Shown: positions 47,803 through 59,771 of the stretch, piece by piece | How positions within the stretch are numbered: the first letter of the stretch is position 1 | How the letters are laid out: each line of letters begins with the position of its first letter | Origin: Sergeia podlipaevii | Lineage: Eukaryota > Euglenozoa > Kinetoplastea > Trypanosomatida > Trypanosomatidae | Direction of reading: 5' to 3' | NCBI GenBank assembly: GCA_030849805.1 | Contig: JASANZ010002214.1 | Coordinates: 1 to 64,000 of the forward strand | Length of the DNA: 64,000 nucleotides | Notes under the pieces: generated by a model | Seen by the model: the letters and a program-made list of their open reading frames with translations, nothing else | What the model was told of the DNA's origin: nothing | The model's database searches: none | Program-made: the position numbers and the translations under genes

Positions 47803-49251
47803 TCAAGCACTCCTCCTACCTTTTTCCTTCCCCACTTCTGCCTGGACATACCACGCATCTACAAAGTGCGCCACGGAATCACCCACCAGCACCTCCACCG
47901 CACTCGGTTTCTGCCTCAGTTCATCCAAAGGGCCACGCAGGAAGCCCATGTGACCTCCACTAGGCATCCGCACGTACACAAGGTCCTTATTCTGCGCCAT
48001 CACACCTTCCCAGCGTCGCTCTGGCTGTGCAGGGCCGCAAATTGGATCGTCCGCAGCAACAATGCACATCTGCGGGGTCTTGGAGAGTGGAAGAGTGCGG
48101 AAGTTGTCGGCGTGTGTGTAGTAGGCGTCTGCCCCGGAGAAACCAAAGTGAGGACCTGTGATGTTCTCGTCAAAGTCACGGACGCTGCGGAGATGTTCAA
48201 TGCATCGATTGGGCTTTGCGAACAGCTTCACGGTATCTACACCAGGCAGATTTTCAACAACGTCCTTGTGCCGGCGGTAGTAATGGAGAAGCCCGCCTAG
48301 CAAATGAGGCCCGTATATGAGTCGCGTAAGAGGCTTATGCATGGCAACATCGCCGTCGTTTAGATTGTGTGGAGAGCACACCGTAAAAACAGCATCGAGG
48401 CCGCTGCTGACGCCATCCCTCCCCTGCTCTCCCACGTAATTGGTCAAAATGAGGCCGCCAAGAGAAAAAGCAACGGCCAGAATGGGAATTCTGCAAGGGC
48501 TCGCAAACCTTTCTTGTACTTGCGCTGGTGTCAAGTAGTGTGCCAGCACGTGACGGAGATCGCTGGAAAAGAGCGCGCTAAATATTTGTGGCTTGTCCAG
48601 CGGTGTGTCACCGACGCCGCGTGCGTTCAGCACCGCCACGGCAACGTTTTTGCTCCACAACTGCTGTGTCATGCGTCGCACGTAGACCTCCTTGGAGGTG
48701 CCGGTCAGCCCGGGCAACATCACGACAAGCGCTCGCGGCGGCGACGACGCACTCATGCCAGGCGGATACATCAAGTCCAAACAAACACGGCTGTCGTCGT
48801 ATGAAAGCAAAGTTTCGCGAGTGATAGCCAGTTCAGGGAAGATGCGGAAGGCGCCGAGAACGGTGTGCACGTGTCCATTGTAGAGAGGACCGTCAAACAG
48901 CGGAGGACGCACACAGGCCCTGCACGTGGTGGAGTGATCTTCATTGCAGTAAGCAACACTACGCTCATGCTGCTCACCAAGGCCAAAGTTCTCGACAGCG
49001 GTGTGGTCGCTGGGATGAGCAACGATATGAATACGGCGCTGCTCGTCGCGTGAGACAAAGGTGCATGTGCGGGATCGAAAAATGTACTTCTCCACAAAGT
49101 TGATGGGCCAGTAGATAGCTGTGTTGAAGAAGAAGCGTGGGATAGTGTAAGTGCAAGTGTGCACAGTAACGTGAATGCTGAAGTAGTAGATAACGCGGCA
49201 CAGCACTGTGAAAGGGGCGGTCAAGTCCCGAAACAAGCGGAAGAAGTCCAT
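47803..49251 (-). CDS. ABHD1/3-type alpha/beta hydrolase, AxSxG elbow
   Basis: The protein has 482 residues from the ATG at 49249-49251; an upstream in-frame ATG adds 21 residues from leader-like DNA. The N-terminus (about 10-57) is hydrophobic with aromatic and His/Cys-containing stretches, probably one or two membrane-associated segments. Core landmarks are DGPLYNGHVHTVLGAF at 120-135, MLPGLTGTSKEVYVRR, nucleophile Ser263 in LAVAFSLGG, acid Asp402 in AADDPICGP and His434 in SGGHMGFLRGP. The first residue of the nucleophile elbow is Ala rather than Gly (AxSxG), a tolerated variant in some alpha/beta hydrolases, so activity is likely but not certain. A Cys/His-containing segment at 100-115 (AYCNEDHSTTCRACVRPP) is specific to this copy. 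It is first of the three paralogues in transcription order. Confidence 0.92.
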   Translation of the reverse strand: MDFFRLFRDLTAPFTVLCRVIYYFSIHVTVHTCTYTIPRFFFNTAIYWPINFVEKYIFRSRTCTFVSRDEQRRIHIVAHPSDHTAVENFGLGEQHERSVAYCNEDHSTTCRACVRPPLFDGPLYNGHVHTVLGAFRIFPELAITRETLLSYDDSRVCLDLMYPPGMSASSPPRALVVMLPGLTGTSKEVYVRRMTQQLWSKNVAVAVLNARGVGDTPLDKPQIFSALFSSDLRHVLAHYLTPAQVQERFASPCRIPILAVAFSLGGLILTNYVGEQGRDGVSSGLDAVFTVCSPHNLNDGDVAMHKPLTRLIYGPHLLGGLLHYYRRHKDVVENLPGVDTVKLFAKPNRCIEHLRSVRDFDENITGPHFGFSGADAYYTHADNFRTLPLSKTPQMCIVAADDPICGPAQPERRWEGVMAQNKDLVYVRMPSGGHMGFLRGPLDELRQKPSAVEVLVGDSVAHFVDAWYVQAEVGKEKGRRSA

Positions 49252-51009
49252 TCTGTTCAACAAGAAAAGGGGAAAAAAAGGAAGGTTAAGAGAGCTTTCG
49301 GAAAAGAAAAACAATAATAATAATAGAAAAAAACGTTAAATGCTTCCCTGGTTGATTCGCTTCGAATGCCTTATGTCACCTACTTTCGTTTCTAAACAAA
49401 TATGCTTTGTTTTGTCGTTGATATTAACTTCCTTTGAAGAAATCTTTTTTGTATAAAAAGGAGATCCTGATGTGAAATTGGCAAGCTACCGGGAAGTGTG
49501 CTTAAGTGAAGATATATATCTTTGAATTCCACTTTTTTGCTTTGAAAAAGAAAGAACCTTTAGTGCTCTTCACTTCCTTCATAAAACAATATGTATGTCG
49601 AGTGAGCCATAAGTGCAGTAATAATAGTAATAATTGAGGAGAAAAAAAAAAAAGAGAACGAATGTATGCGAGTATTAGAGGTGCATAATATGCAAGACCG
49701 ATCCATTTTTTTTTCAGACAGCTACAATAACGCAAGTTGCACAAGCTACTGTCCTCTTTCTCTCCCCCTCCCTTTCTGAAGCATACGTTTTGTAAACTAA
49801 CACCAGTACGCACAGTTCAAGAAAAAGAGAACGTAAGAAAAGAAGAAAAAAATCTCGGAGAGTAAATTAACTTCAATTGTAAGATTTGTAGGACTGATTA
49901 AAGAGAAAAAGAGTACAAAAAGAAATGATAAACTCTTTTCTTTTAATTGTGCTCTTTCTCAATAAAATGTTTCTTTTTCCTTCATATGAAGTGAGTGAAC
50001 CCTTGAAGATTCCACTTTCACTTCTGCTTTACTTAGTACTGACAGGAAGAAAAAATGGAAGATAACAGGCGAAGAAAAAAAAATTAAAAAAATATCCCTT
50101 CGATTTGAACGCACACACACGCCCATAATCGGTGGAAGTATATTCTTTCGCCTTTTTTTTCTTTCTCTCTGCCTGTTGCATCCTTTTTTTTTCGTTGTTT
50201 CATTGGTTCGCCGCTTTGATATATATTTTTTTCTTAAGGTAGATAAACAAATAAACAATTCCGTTTGAATACGTGTGCATGGCACCTTCATGATCACCAG
50301 TATCTCCTCCATACTCTCTTCTTCTTCTTCTCCTTTGATGCGTTCCGCTGCTTTAATAGTTTGCTATCCGCTGGAACAGCAAAGCATCATTTATTCCTTT
50401 AACCCAGCACAGCGCAACAAGCAGAAAAAAAAGGGGGCAGAAAAGAGAGGGACAGCGAGAGAGAGATAGAGAAAGAAAAGCACAATAACACACAAGTACG
50501 TCAACAACACATAGAGGAGAGGATAGCTACAAGTGTATAGCCTGCTTTTCATTCTTCGTTAGTATAGCTATATAACCATCTCCTTCTGCTTACTCCTATA
50601 TCTCTCTCCCCATCTCTCTCTCTCTCTTTCTCCATCGCCTGCTCGTTCGTTCACGATATCATCGCAGTGCGTGCACGGTAAAAGCAACTTTTGTGTGTTC
50701 CTTTTTCCTCCACAATGCGGATGCTTTTTTATGTCATCCCCCCCCCCGCCCGCCTTCTCTCTGCTTTTCTCAAGTCTCGCATATTCTTCGCTTCTTGCTT
50801 CGTCGACTCCTACAACACGTACACGCTCGCAAGCACAGGCACATCATCATCATCATCATCATCTCTCTCCTTCTCTCCCTCTCATTATGTATATATACCT
50901 CTCGTAAAACAGCTTGTTTCATCTTCACATCTCTCTCAGACTTGCACACCCACAAAATTGCTTTTTTTTCCTTGTGTGTGTATGTCGTTATCCCTCTTTT
51001 TTTTCCTTT
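49252..51009. other. Intergenic region
   Basis: No supported gene. A/T-rich with A-runs, T-runs and pyrimidine stretches; (CAT)n at 50844-50863 and a poly-C run near 50739-50747. A minus-strand frame at 49959-50312 (117 codons) is Lys/Phe-rich low-complexity after its first 20 residues and is not called. Confidence 0.6.
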
Positions 51010-51211
51010 CTACGGACCCCAGAGGTAAGACATCTGGTGCTCGGATGGAGAGAGGTGATCGGGATTGCCAAAGAGGAGCGGTGACTGCTGAGACGCCAGT
51101 GTAGGGGGTGTGTTACCCATCGGAACTGGAGATCCGCCGCTGGCAACGACGCCAAAGCGGCCGTCTGTAGAAAAGGAAAGACTTCCAGTACCTGGCTGAT
51201 ACATGCCAGCC

Positions 51212-51243
<32 letters not shown>

Positions 51244-54200
51244 CTGGCGCTGCGCCGCTCCGGCAGTTACAGTGAAGGCAAATTGTTGCTGCTGGGGTTG
51301 CTGCTGCTGAAGGGAGGCCATGCCAGGATGGAATGCCTGTGCGTTGATATCCAAGGGCTGCTGCTGTGGCTGGTGATGCATCGGAGAGGAGGAGGAGGAC
51401 ATCATGGCGCCACCGGACACCACCGGGTTGGTGCTGAAGGGCGACGGGGCAAGACCAAAGGCAAGACTGCCCGGAGAGGAAAGATTCATGCCGCCACTAC
51501 TACCGTTGCCACCGTTGCTCGCCGTGCCAGCAGGACCATTGCCAATGTTGCTGCTAGTGAATCGTGATGGAGAAGATAGACATGTTCCACTCGTGGTGCT
51601 ACCGCCTGCTCCGGCAGTGCCGGTGGCCACGTTGTTGAGCGTGTTGCTGCCGCTGCGTGCATGCTGGTGTTGCTGGCTCATAACCCCGATGGCTCCAGAA
51701 GATCCCATGGAGCCGCCGTGGTGAAGTGAGCTTCCCGCCACGTTGCCGTTGTTGCTATTGTTGCTGGCATGACTGTTGACAGAAAAGTGAAGCCCGCTCA
51801 TGAGGCCATCGCCAGGCGCGGCTCCGTCGAGGGAGCTGCGAAGCTTTGGCTGCGTTGAGAACACAGGTGGAGCGGTGCCACTGCCGTTGGTGTCAAAGAA
51901 CCCCGAAGATACAGCAGGTGCCTGCCGCGTCGAGAACACGACCGGCTCAGAGCCGAAGGCGCCAGCCCCGAGGCCGCCACCGAGACCACCACCACCGCCG
52001 ATGTTGCCGAGGCCACCGCCGATCACGCCAGCTTCTATCGAGTGCATCATCATCGGCGTCATGGCCGTTGTGCTGGTCACGCTGCTTGGACTGGGGTGGG
52101 CGTGGCTCTGGGCGGCCGGAGAAGTGGAGCCGCTCATCGATACACTGTGAGCCGCGTTCGAAAGCGAGAGGTTGGTAGACGGCGGAGGCGGCGGCGCGGG
52201 CGTTGCGGAGGTGGAAAACTGGCCCATGGAGAACAGTTGTTGCTGTTGTTGAATCGTCTCCATGTGGAGTTGCGAGGGTGTGTTCATTGAGGTGGTGGCA
52301 GCAGCGATGGTAGTGGGTGGACTCACAAGGAAAGAGCCAAAGTCGTCAATGGCGAGAGCGTCGTGGCGAGTTGTGGTGGGCTCTAGCACCCGCTTGAGAT
52401 CGGACCACTTGGTTTGTGTCTTGCGCTGCTCCTTCTTGGCAATGCGAGCGTTCTTGTCAACCATGCGGGCTTGGGAGAGCTTGATCTCCTTCTCAAGTTC
52501 ATTCGTCTTCGCCGAACGCTCTTCCAAGGAGGCCTGCAGCTTGGCAAACTGCGCCTGGCTTTCCTCCACGCGAGACTTGAGCTTCGCCGCCTCGCGATCC
52601 TCCTTCGTCCTCTCCTTTGTGAGCTTGGAGACCTGCTGCTTCATGCTCTGCACTGATTGCGTCAACTTTTCCAGCTCCTTGATCAGCTCGGGGGTCGGTC
52701 CTACCTTCGCCAAGAGTGCCTTGCGTTCTCGGTCTCGAGTCTTCTGAACTGCCTTCTGAGCAGCACGGCATTCCTCGTTCTGCAAGCGACGGTACTCCTT
52801 CGCGCTGGTGTCATCCACCTCTTCACGCTCGCGCGCTTCAGCGGCAATAAGCTCCGCCACCTCCTTCTCCTGGAGAGCTTTAAACCTTTGTATCTGCTCC
52901 TGCTGTGCTTCCGCAGAAGTGGCGACACTTTCCTTGCCTTCCTGTGCAGCAGCAGATCCGTCCTTGCTTTGGATCGCCGCTGCCGCCGCCACCGTGGCGC
53001 TTGTCGGGGCCCCTCCGTCAAGTGAGGTGCCATCGACGTTGTTGAGACTCAGAGAGAGCTGGAAGGTGATGCGATCATCTGCCTTGTTGTAGGTGCGCAG
53101 CCCGTGCTGAGATGTGGTGGGTGAGGAGAGAGCGGCGTCAAGACGCAAGAAGTGGGTGAAGCCTACGAGCTCGCCCGAGGACGCCGACGTAACATCCTCT
53201 TCAAAAAAGAGTGCAGAGGAAGCGCGAAGACTGTCTGCAGCGCTGGTGTTTTCATCCTTGGCGATTGGATCTGTCGCAGCGGCCGCCTTGTTGTTCTTCT
53301 TCTTCTTGGGCTCTGAGGTGCGCACGAGAAGGTAGACGCGGAGTGGGGCGGCGTTTCGATGCCATATACGAAAGCTGAGCTCCTTCCCCTCACTCACAAG
53401 CGACGCACGCCACTTGATCTTGCAGCAACTGAAGCGGTTGCTGATCAGCTTCACAACGGGGAAGTGCTGGTGATGTCCCATGCTGCTCGCGTTGTCCACA
53501 GTGCAGGTGAAGCTGCCAGGCGCGTGCTCGTGTACCTGAAGCCGAGGCAAGTACTGCTGATGTGCGAGGCTGATGCGTGCTCCATCCCTAAGTGGGGATA
53601 AGGCGGCCGCAATCTTCTCCGAGAGCACCTCGACAAGGACGTGGCGGTCCATATTAGCTTCATCCGACGTGGAGATACCGAGATCCTCGCAGATGCGCAG
53701 AAGCAGCTCCAACGAGAAGGAGGTGCACATCATCGCGATGCCGACCCCGCTAGTGGCAACATACACCTCGCTCGCATCTGTCAAGGCGGGCATAGTAATG
53801 TGCTTGGCGATCTGACGAAGATCATCAGGTGGCATCGTCCGCAGCATGTGATGCAGGTTGCCCTTCAGTCTCTCTGCTTGAGCTGCATCTTGCGCTTCTA
53901 TCGCCTGCAGGGTATCGTTCACGTAATTCTGGCCTGCCCCTTTCCGGTCCATATACCGTGACAGCATCGTGGCCGCCACCGCCACCACTTCACCAAGCTT
54001 GTGCGCAAGGTACAAGCAGTTGGGGTCATCAGATGGCGGTGGCAGAAGGTCTTCGTCGAGGATGAGCTCACTAGAGGTGCCCAGTTCACAGGCTTGCGTG
54101 CGCATCTCCTCGAGTGTGGAAGGGCTCAGCGCGGACAAGCGGGCAACGCGTAGCTGAAAATCATCTGCATTAATGCGGCGACGCAGCATCTCTGCTTCTT

Positions 54201-55716
54201 CATCCACGTAGCAGGACTGCTCATGTAACGCGGACATGGCACGCACGACATCTAGCACACGTTCCGTGCTTAGCGTCGTCCCGCCTGCACTGCCGGTAAA
54301 ACTGCCCTCATCTTCTAATGTGGCAGAGCCAGAGCCACCAGCGAGCGCGGCGCTGCCCCCACCACCGCTTCCAGCGGCATCTCCAGATGTTGCTGCTGCC
54401 GCCGCCGCTGCGCGGGCAGAGTGTGCGTTCATCTCCGCCAAGAAGCGCGTGATGTTTGCTGTGAGAGAGCTCGGGAGCAAAAGTGTGTCATTGTCCTTGG
54501 CATCTGCACCAGCGGCGGTGGTCCCATCTCCCATTGGTGAAGACGCGATCAACCCGCCTCCTCCTCTATTGCCAGCGCCCGCAGGTACCGCACGTCGTGC
54601 AGCAGTAAATAGAGCGCGCATGCACTCCTTCTGCGCTGCGTACTCCGCCTGTGCCGCTCGTGCTGCGGCTTCAGAGGAAACCTCCTCCACATTGGCACCA
54701 CCACCACCGCTCCCACTGCCTTCCTCTGAGCTCCCATCTGCTGCCGCTGCTGCCGCAGCTGCGGCGGCGGCGGCGGCAACGCGAGCCTCGCGAAGATCCT
54801 CTGTGCCATGTTGAAGAAGGCTAAGAAGTCCTTGTACCATACGTAGCGAGTCATCCGCTTCCACGTCAGCAAGGTCGGCGACGCTGCCGCGCGCAAGACC
54901 GCCACTTCGCCCGGTCGGTGAAAAAGTTGCTCCGACACCAGCGCGCGTCGCTCCGGCGCGACCTCCGTTAGCAGATGACGCGGTGTTGGTCGTTGCGACT
55001 GCACCAGAGCCTGAACCTGATCCTGCAGCACTCTCCTCGTCCTCCTCCTCGTCGTCTCCGATCACCTCCACCGTCACTTCCTGGTCGGTTCTCCGCTTCT
55101 TCGGTGGAGTGGACTGGGCTGCTGCTGCTGCTGCTTGTTGCTGCTGCTGCTGAATCACAAAGGCGCGAAAGGATTCGTCGTTGCCGAGAAAGCTATCCAG
55201 TGCCATACTGGCTGCTGAGAGACGTTGTTGCTGGTGCTGCTGCTCCGCACGCAGTGCCTTCGTATACTGGTTAAGAGAGGCAAATGTAAAAAGACGCTCC
55301 TGACGCTTTTGATCGTCCTTGCCGTCCAACACAGCCATCAAGTCCTCGTCATCTTCATCGTCAAAGTCTGCCGAGGCAAGGCCGCTCGCACCCGCGCTCC
55401 CCCCTGCTGCTGCGTTGCCATACCCAAACAAAACGCTCCCCGCTGCTGTTGTTGCTGGTGTTGCACCGTTTTTATTACGTCGGATCTGCGGAGGAAGTAA
55501 ACTGTCAAGATCGCTGATAAGAGCGCTAAGACCATCCGGGCTTCCCATGGCAGCAGAGCCACTGCAGCTTGCTGTTTCCTCCTCTTCCATCCCCGCCTCC
55601 GCCTTGGCAACGCGAGTTGTCTTCGCGCTAGCAAAAGGCTCCGGAGAGGTCTGCGGGAGCGTGGCGCTAGACTTGTTGGATGCTGATCGCGCTTCAAAGG
55701 GCGTCTTTCCAGGCAT
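51010..55716 (-). CDS. Large protein with probable MATH/TRAF domain and coiled coil
   Basis: The protein has 1568 residues from the ATG at 55714-55716. The frame is open 95 codons further upstream, but that DNA encodes (CT)n- and (GT)n-derived sequence. The N-terminal third is low-complexity (Ala, Gly, Ser and Gln runs, acidic patches such as DDEDDED near 119-125). Residues about 480-720 are helical and non-repetitive (LRRRINADDFQLRVARLSAL, LHHMLRTMPPDDLRQIAKHI). About 730-895 resembles a MATH/TRAF fold: HFPVVKLISNRF, WRASLVSEGKELSFRIWH, LRVYLLVRTSE, GFTHFLRLDAALS and NKADDRITFQLSLSL. A Lys/Pro insertion splits it. A long coiled coil (about 935-1105, QSMKQQVSKLTKERTKED) follows, and the last 440 residues are Gln, Asn, Gly and Ser-rich with poly-Gln. 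It is probably an oligomeric scaffold; whether it serves ubiquitin ligation or an RNA granule is unknown. Confidence 0.75.
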
Positions 55717-55861
55717 AGATACGTTTTTCTTTTCTCTCGTTCTCTTCTTCCTTCTCGTTCTCACTGTGTCCTCTTTTTTTGTTTGCTCTTCGTGCAATAT
55801 GCTACTTGAAGCAGAAAACAACACCAGAAAAAAAAGAAGAAATGTATATACGTGTCTTGAC

Positions 55862-55904
55862 CTCACACAACAGAGAAGCGTGAAGAAGAAAAAAAAGAAA
55901 AAAA

Positions 55905-55948
<44 letters not shown>

Positions 55949-55950
55949 TT
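55862..55950 (-). promoter_or_regulatory. Candidate polypyrimidine tract and splice acceptor of the MATH gene
   Basis: On the minus strand (CT)n from about 55950 to 55924 and T-rich sequence to about 55880 are followed by the AG at 55862-55863, about 145 nt before the preferred ATG. The position fits trans-splicing and favours the downstream start. Confidence 0.4.
55904..55948. repeat. Compound (TG)n(GA)n microsatellite
   Basis: About 20 bases of TG repeat run directly into about 25 bases of GA repeat. Confidence 0.9.
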
Positions 55951-58900
55951 GAACGTAACAGTGTAGCAAAAAAAAGAAAGCTGCTTCACACAAACAAACA
56001 AAAAGATATGTTTAAGACAAATAAATAAATAAATAATTTTTTAAAAAAAAACCTTGTAAAATAAAAAAAAGGAAAAAGGAACTATAAAGATAAGTGGTCT
56101 TTTATAAAAAGAGGCTTGCTGTATAAAAGTATTGTCGCTATCTTCCTGTTTGTTTTTATGGTGTGCGTGTGTGTGTGTGTGTGTGTTTTCTTGTTTATTT
56201 TCTCACTCCAAAGAAAAGGAAAAAAAAAGAACTCCTTCTGTTTCAAAAGCGATGGAAGCCGGCAGTATTGCTCCTTTCGTATTTGCTTGATTCCTCTCCT
56301 TGCTGTTTTCTCCGCTATTTTTTTTTTCTTCCTTTTAGCCCTGAAGATCTTCCTGACAAGTGTATCTCTCTCTTACTTTCCACTTTCCTGTATGCGCGCT
56401 TCTTTTTTATAGAAAGAGAAGGAGGAGGAGAAGGCGAGAGCACCGTATTTGCTAAAGAACACTTCAAAAGAGTGTGTGTGTGTGTGTGTGTGTTAGAGAG
56501 CGAATGACACTTCAGCAGAATAGTACGCCTGTTCCTGTCTCGTCAGTAATTGCACCTAAAGCAACTGAGAGCTAAAGAGAAAAAAGAAAAAAGAAAAAAT
56601 ATACCACTGGAAATAAAATCTCCGCTTAAATAATAAAAAAAAATTTTAATAAAAAAAAATGAAAAGAAAAGAAGAAAAATTGTAAACGGGGAAAAAAAAG
56701 CAGTTGATTTTGCTTTCTCCCTCCTCCCCTTTTCTCACCCTCTTTTTCAGTTCTACCCAAAAACTATTTAAGGCTGAAACCTTCCTACTAAACATATAAA
56801 ATGGCAAGGTTGCAAAAGCAGTAGAAAGTGTAGTAAGTAAAAAAAAAAAAAAGATAAACAAAAAAAATGGAGTAGATAATGTGGATTATATATTGAGAGG
56901 GAGCTGCGGGAGAAAAAGGCAAACAAGGAAGCAGAAACAGAAAAAAAAAAAGAGTACAGATGTATGTACATATACTGATTGCTTCGTCACAAAACTATTA
57001 AGATCCTCCCAATTTCAGCGGAGTATCTCACGTTATGTGTGCAGAAGGTGAGCAAGAGCTTCGTTTTTAATATTTGTTTTTGGTTTGACTTTGTTTTTTA
57101 AAAAATACTTGGTTATAGGTAAAGTAGTAAAGTAAAATAAAAAAACACACAAGACACTCATCATATCTTTTTTCTTTATGTTATTTTTTTTGTTTCCTTT
57201 TCGAGACTCATTCGGTGAGAAGAAAGAAAAAAGAGCGGCGGATGCGATCCAGTACCGAGACGACATAAATTCACCTTAGCACACGAAAAGAAACATAAAA
57301 AAGTTGATTCACCGTCAACAGAAGACAAAAAAAAAAAAGGAAGGCGTGCAAGAGAGTGCGTTTTTTTAAAAGAAAAAAAAAGCAAGCAGAGAGAATACCC
57401 CGCACAACACACACTACACGATAGCAGTGAAAAGTAACGTAATAATAATAATAATAAAAGAAACGTTTCAGCGTGCGTAAAGATGCATAGCTCGAGCATT
57501 TAAAAAAAAAAAATTCTGCCCTTCCATTATCCATGTTCTTGTCCTTTTAGCATCGCACGCACACGCAACAACAAGAACAGGAAATAAGAGTGCATTCTTC
57601 CACATAACTATTTGAAAAAAGAAACATTTCATTCACTGTAGTGCACAATCACGCTAAAAAGCAAAGATATTTTTTTTTTTTAGATTAGCTACCTAGTTGG
57701 TTGTATGTTTGACTATCTTTTGATCTTTTATGTCTACTTTCCATGCATCTTGATTTTTTTTCTCCTCAACCCTGCTTTTTCTGGTTCTCCACGCTTTTTG
57801 ACACCGTCTTCTCTCTATAGATCCCTTCCTCTCCATCTCTCGGCTTCCAACATGATTTCTCGATATATAATTCAATGAGCATAAGTTTCTTTTTTCTTCT
57901 TCTTCATTTTTTTCAGTTGTTGCCGGCGCTCTCAACGAGCTTTTCGTTCATTCCCATGCTACTAATTCTTTTCTTTTTTTGACCATTTTTTTCATGGGGA
58001 AGACTTGAGGCGAACATATACACTCATGCCCATACATACAGGCATGTGTACATCTATGCGTTTCCTCCTCTCCTTCCATACCCAAGAACAATCCCTGCCA
58101 CTCTCCTCTCTCTCTCTCTTTCACTGACACAGATATTCACAAAGAGACAGACGCGCCGCACCACACGATTGGCTCTAAAAAAAAAAAAGAGTTTCAACGT
58201 TGGCGGTGTCATAGAAAACAACAAAAACAGCATAAAATATGTGTGTGGATATATCTGGCAGACAAAAAATGATAAAGAGTGGAAAAATGGAGGTAAGAAA
58301 GCACAACGGAAAAAAAAAGATAGAGGATCAAGCCCATAGCAGATAGAAAGAATAATTTTTGTTTTCATATTATTTTCATACGCTATTCAGCTGACTCTTT
58401 CATGCACATTCACTCCGTTTGCTATCACAAAGAAAAAAAAATAATAATAATAATGAAAAGAAAGAGAAGGAAAGTTTTCTTTTTTTTAAAGCAATTCCTG
58501 TGAAAAGAAAAGAGAAAAGAAAGTGTAACAAAAAAAAAGCAACAAACAGAGACGAGAAAACAAAATACAAATCCACGTGTACACACACACATATGCACAC
58601 ATACATAAAGAAAATAAAAGAAAAACGGGCAAGACTGCATAGTATTTTTTTAAAGAAAAAAATAGAACCGCTGTAAACAGAATTGCGGCTTATCCCACTA
58701 TCTCTCCCCCGTCACCAATTGCCATACTGAATTGTGTAAATCATTAATTTCATTGTGTAAAGGGGAACCTATATATATATATGTATGCGATGTGTTTACT
58801 TCTGTGTGTGTGTGTGTGTGTGTAATAGTATTTTTTTTCTTTATAGATAGAGAGAAAAAAAGTTGCAAAAGGCAAATGCTCAGCCCTCCCTCATATATCT

Positions 58901-59771
58901 CCCTTTCAAATTTCATTTCTCTTTCTATTTTCTTCTCTCTCTCTCTCTTTCCCTCCCTACGTGTCGTCCTTTCCACGCTCAGTCAAGCAACAACTTTACA
59001 GAAGAAAAAAAAAAAAGAAATGAGGATCCCTCGTGCTTTGTTGATTTAAAGTTTTCTCTTTCGTAACGTAAGAATTGAGAAAGTGGCTACGCGCCATTCA
59101 TTCCACAGTGTCCTTACGCCCCTTTTTCAATGTTTCAAAAGAAAAAAAAAGAAGACAGAAGAAGAGTATAAAATAATAAAAAATGAAGTTTAAAAGCTAC
59201 GCTCGTACGCCATTTCATTTCTATCATCCGTCTCTCTTTTTCTTTTCTTTCCTTCTCCCCTTCTCTTTGCTTCTATTTTTTTTTCCCCCTACCCCTCTGG
59301 CTCTTCAAAGGAAAAGAAAAAGTACACCATGGCGCTCTGTTACGCAACACAATTCTTTAATAATAAAAAAACAAAGCTACTACGCCTGGGTTCACCAGAA
59401 AACAACAAAAAGGTCCGTGCCTATTCATATCTTTAAGAAAATAAAACAAAACAAAACAAGAGAGTAAAGTAAATATATATAACAAAAAAAATTGTAAAAA
59501 AAAAAAGCGGTGATGGCCCGGAAGAATTTGTTAAGACTTAAGAAAGAAAAGAGGCGAAAGGGCGCGTGAGCAGCATCATGTCATGAACGCCTCCTCTGTA
59601 TCCTACACGACTTCCTGCTTTCCTCCCTCCCTTCCAGTATGCTTTCCTCAACCCACATTCTTCAACACATACGCCCACATATCTATATATATATGTATGT
59701 ATTTTTTTCCCCTCTCTCCTTTTTTTTCCTTTCTCCCAATGACTCTCTCTCTCTCCTTCTCATGGTATTGC

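Larger units (their letters stand above)
55717..59771. other. Gene-poor stretch, about 4 kb
   Basis: No supported protein gene. A/T runs, (GT)n near 56167-56185, 56470-56492 and 58804-58823, (AAT)n near 57440-57455 and 58440-58453, (TA)n near 58771-58782. Short plus-strand ORFs (56506-56580, 24 codons; 59513-59569, 18 codons, Lys/Arg-rich) are against the unit's direction and are probably chance. It must hold the 3' UTR of the Ala/Gln-rich gene and the leader of the MATH gene. Confidence 0.6.

Noticed and set aside
50844..50863. (CAT)n and other short-period repeats considered as a CRISPR or satellite array
   Set aside because: They are simple microsatellites without spacers; the organism is a eukaryote.
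59513..59569. 18-codon plus-strand Lys/Arg-rich ORF resembling a tiny ribosomal protein
   Set aside because: It does not match eL41, is against the unit's direction and is too short to support.
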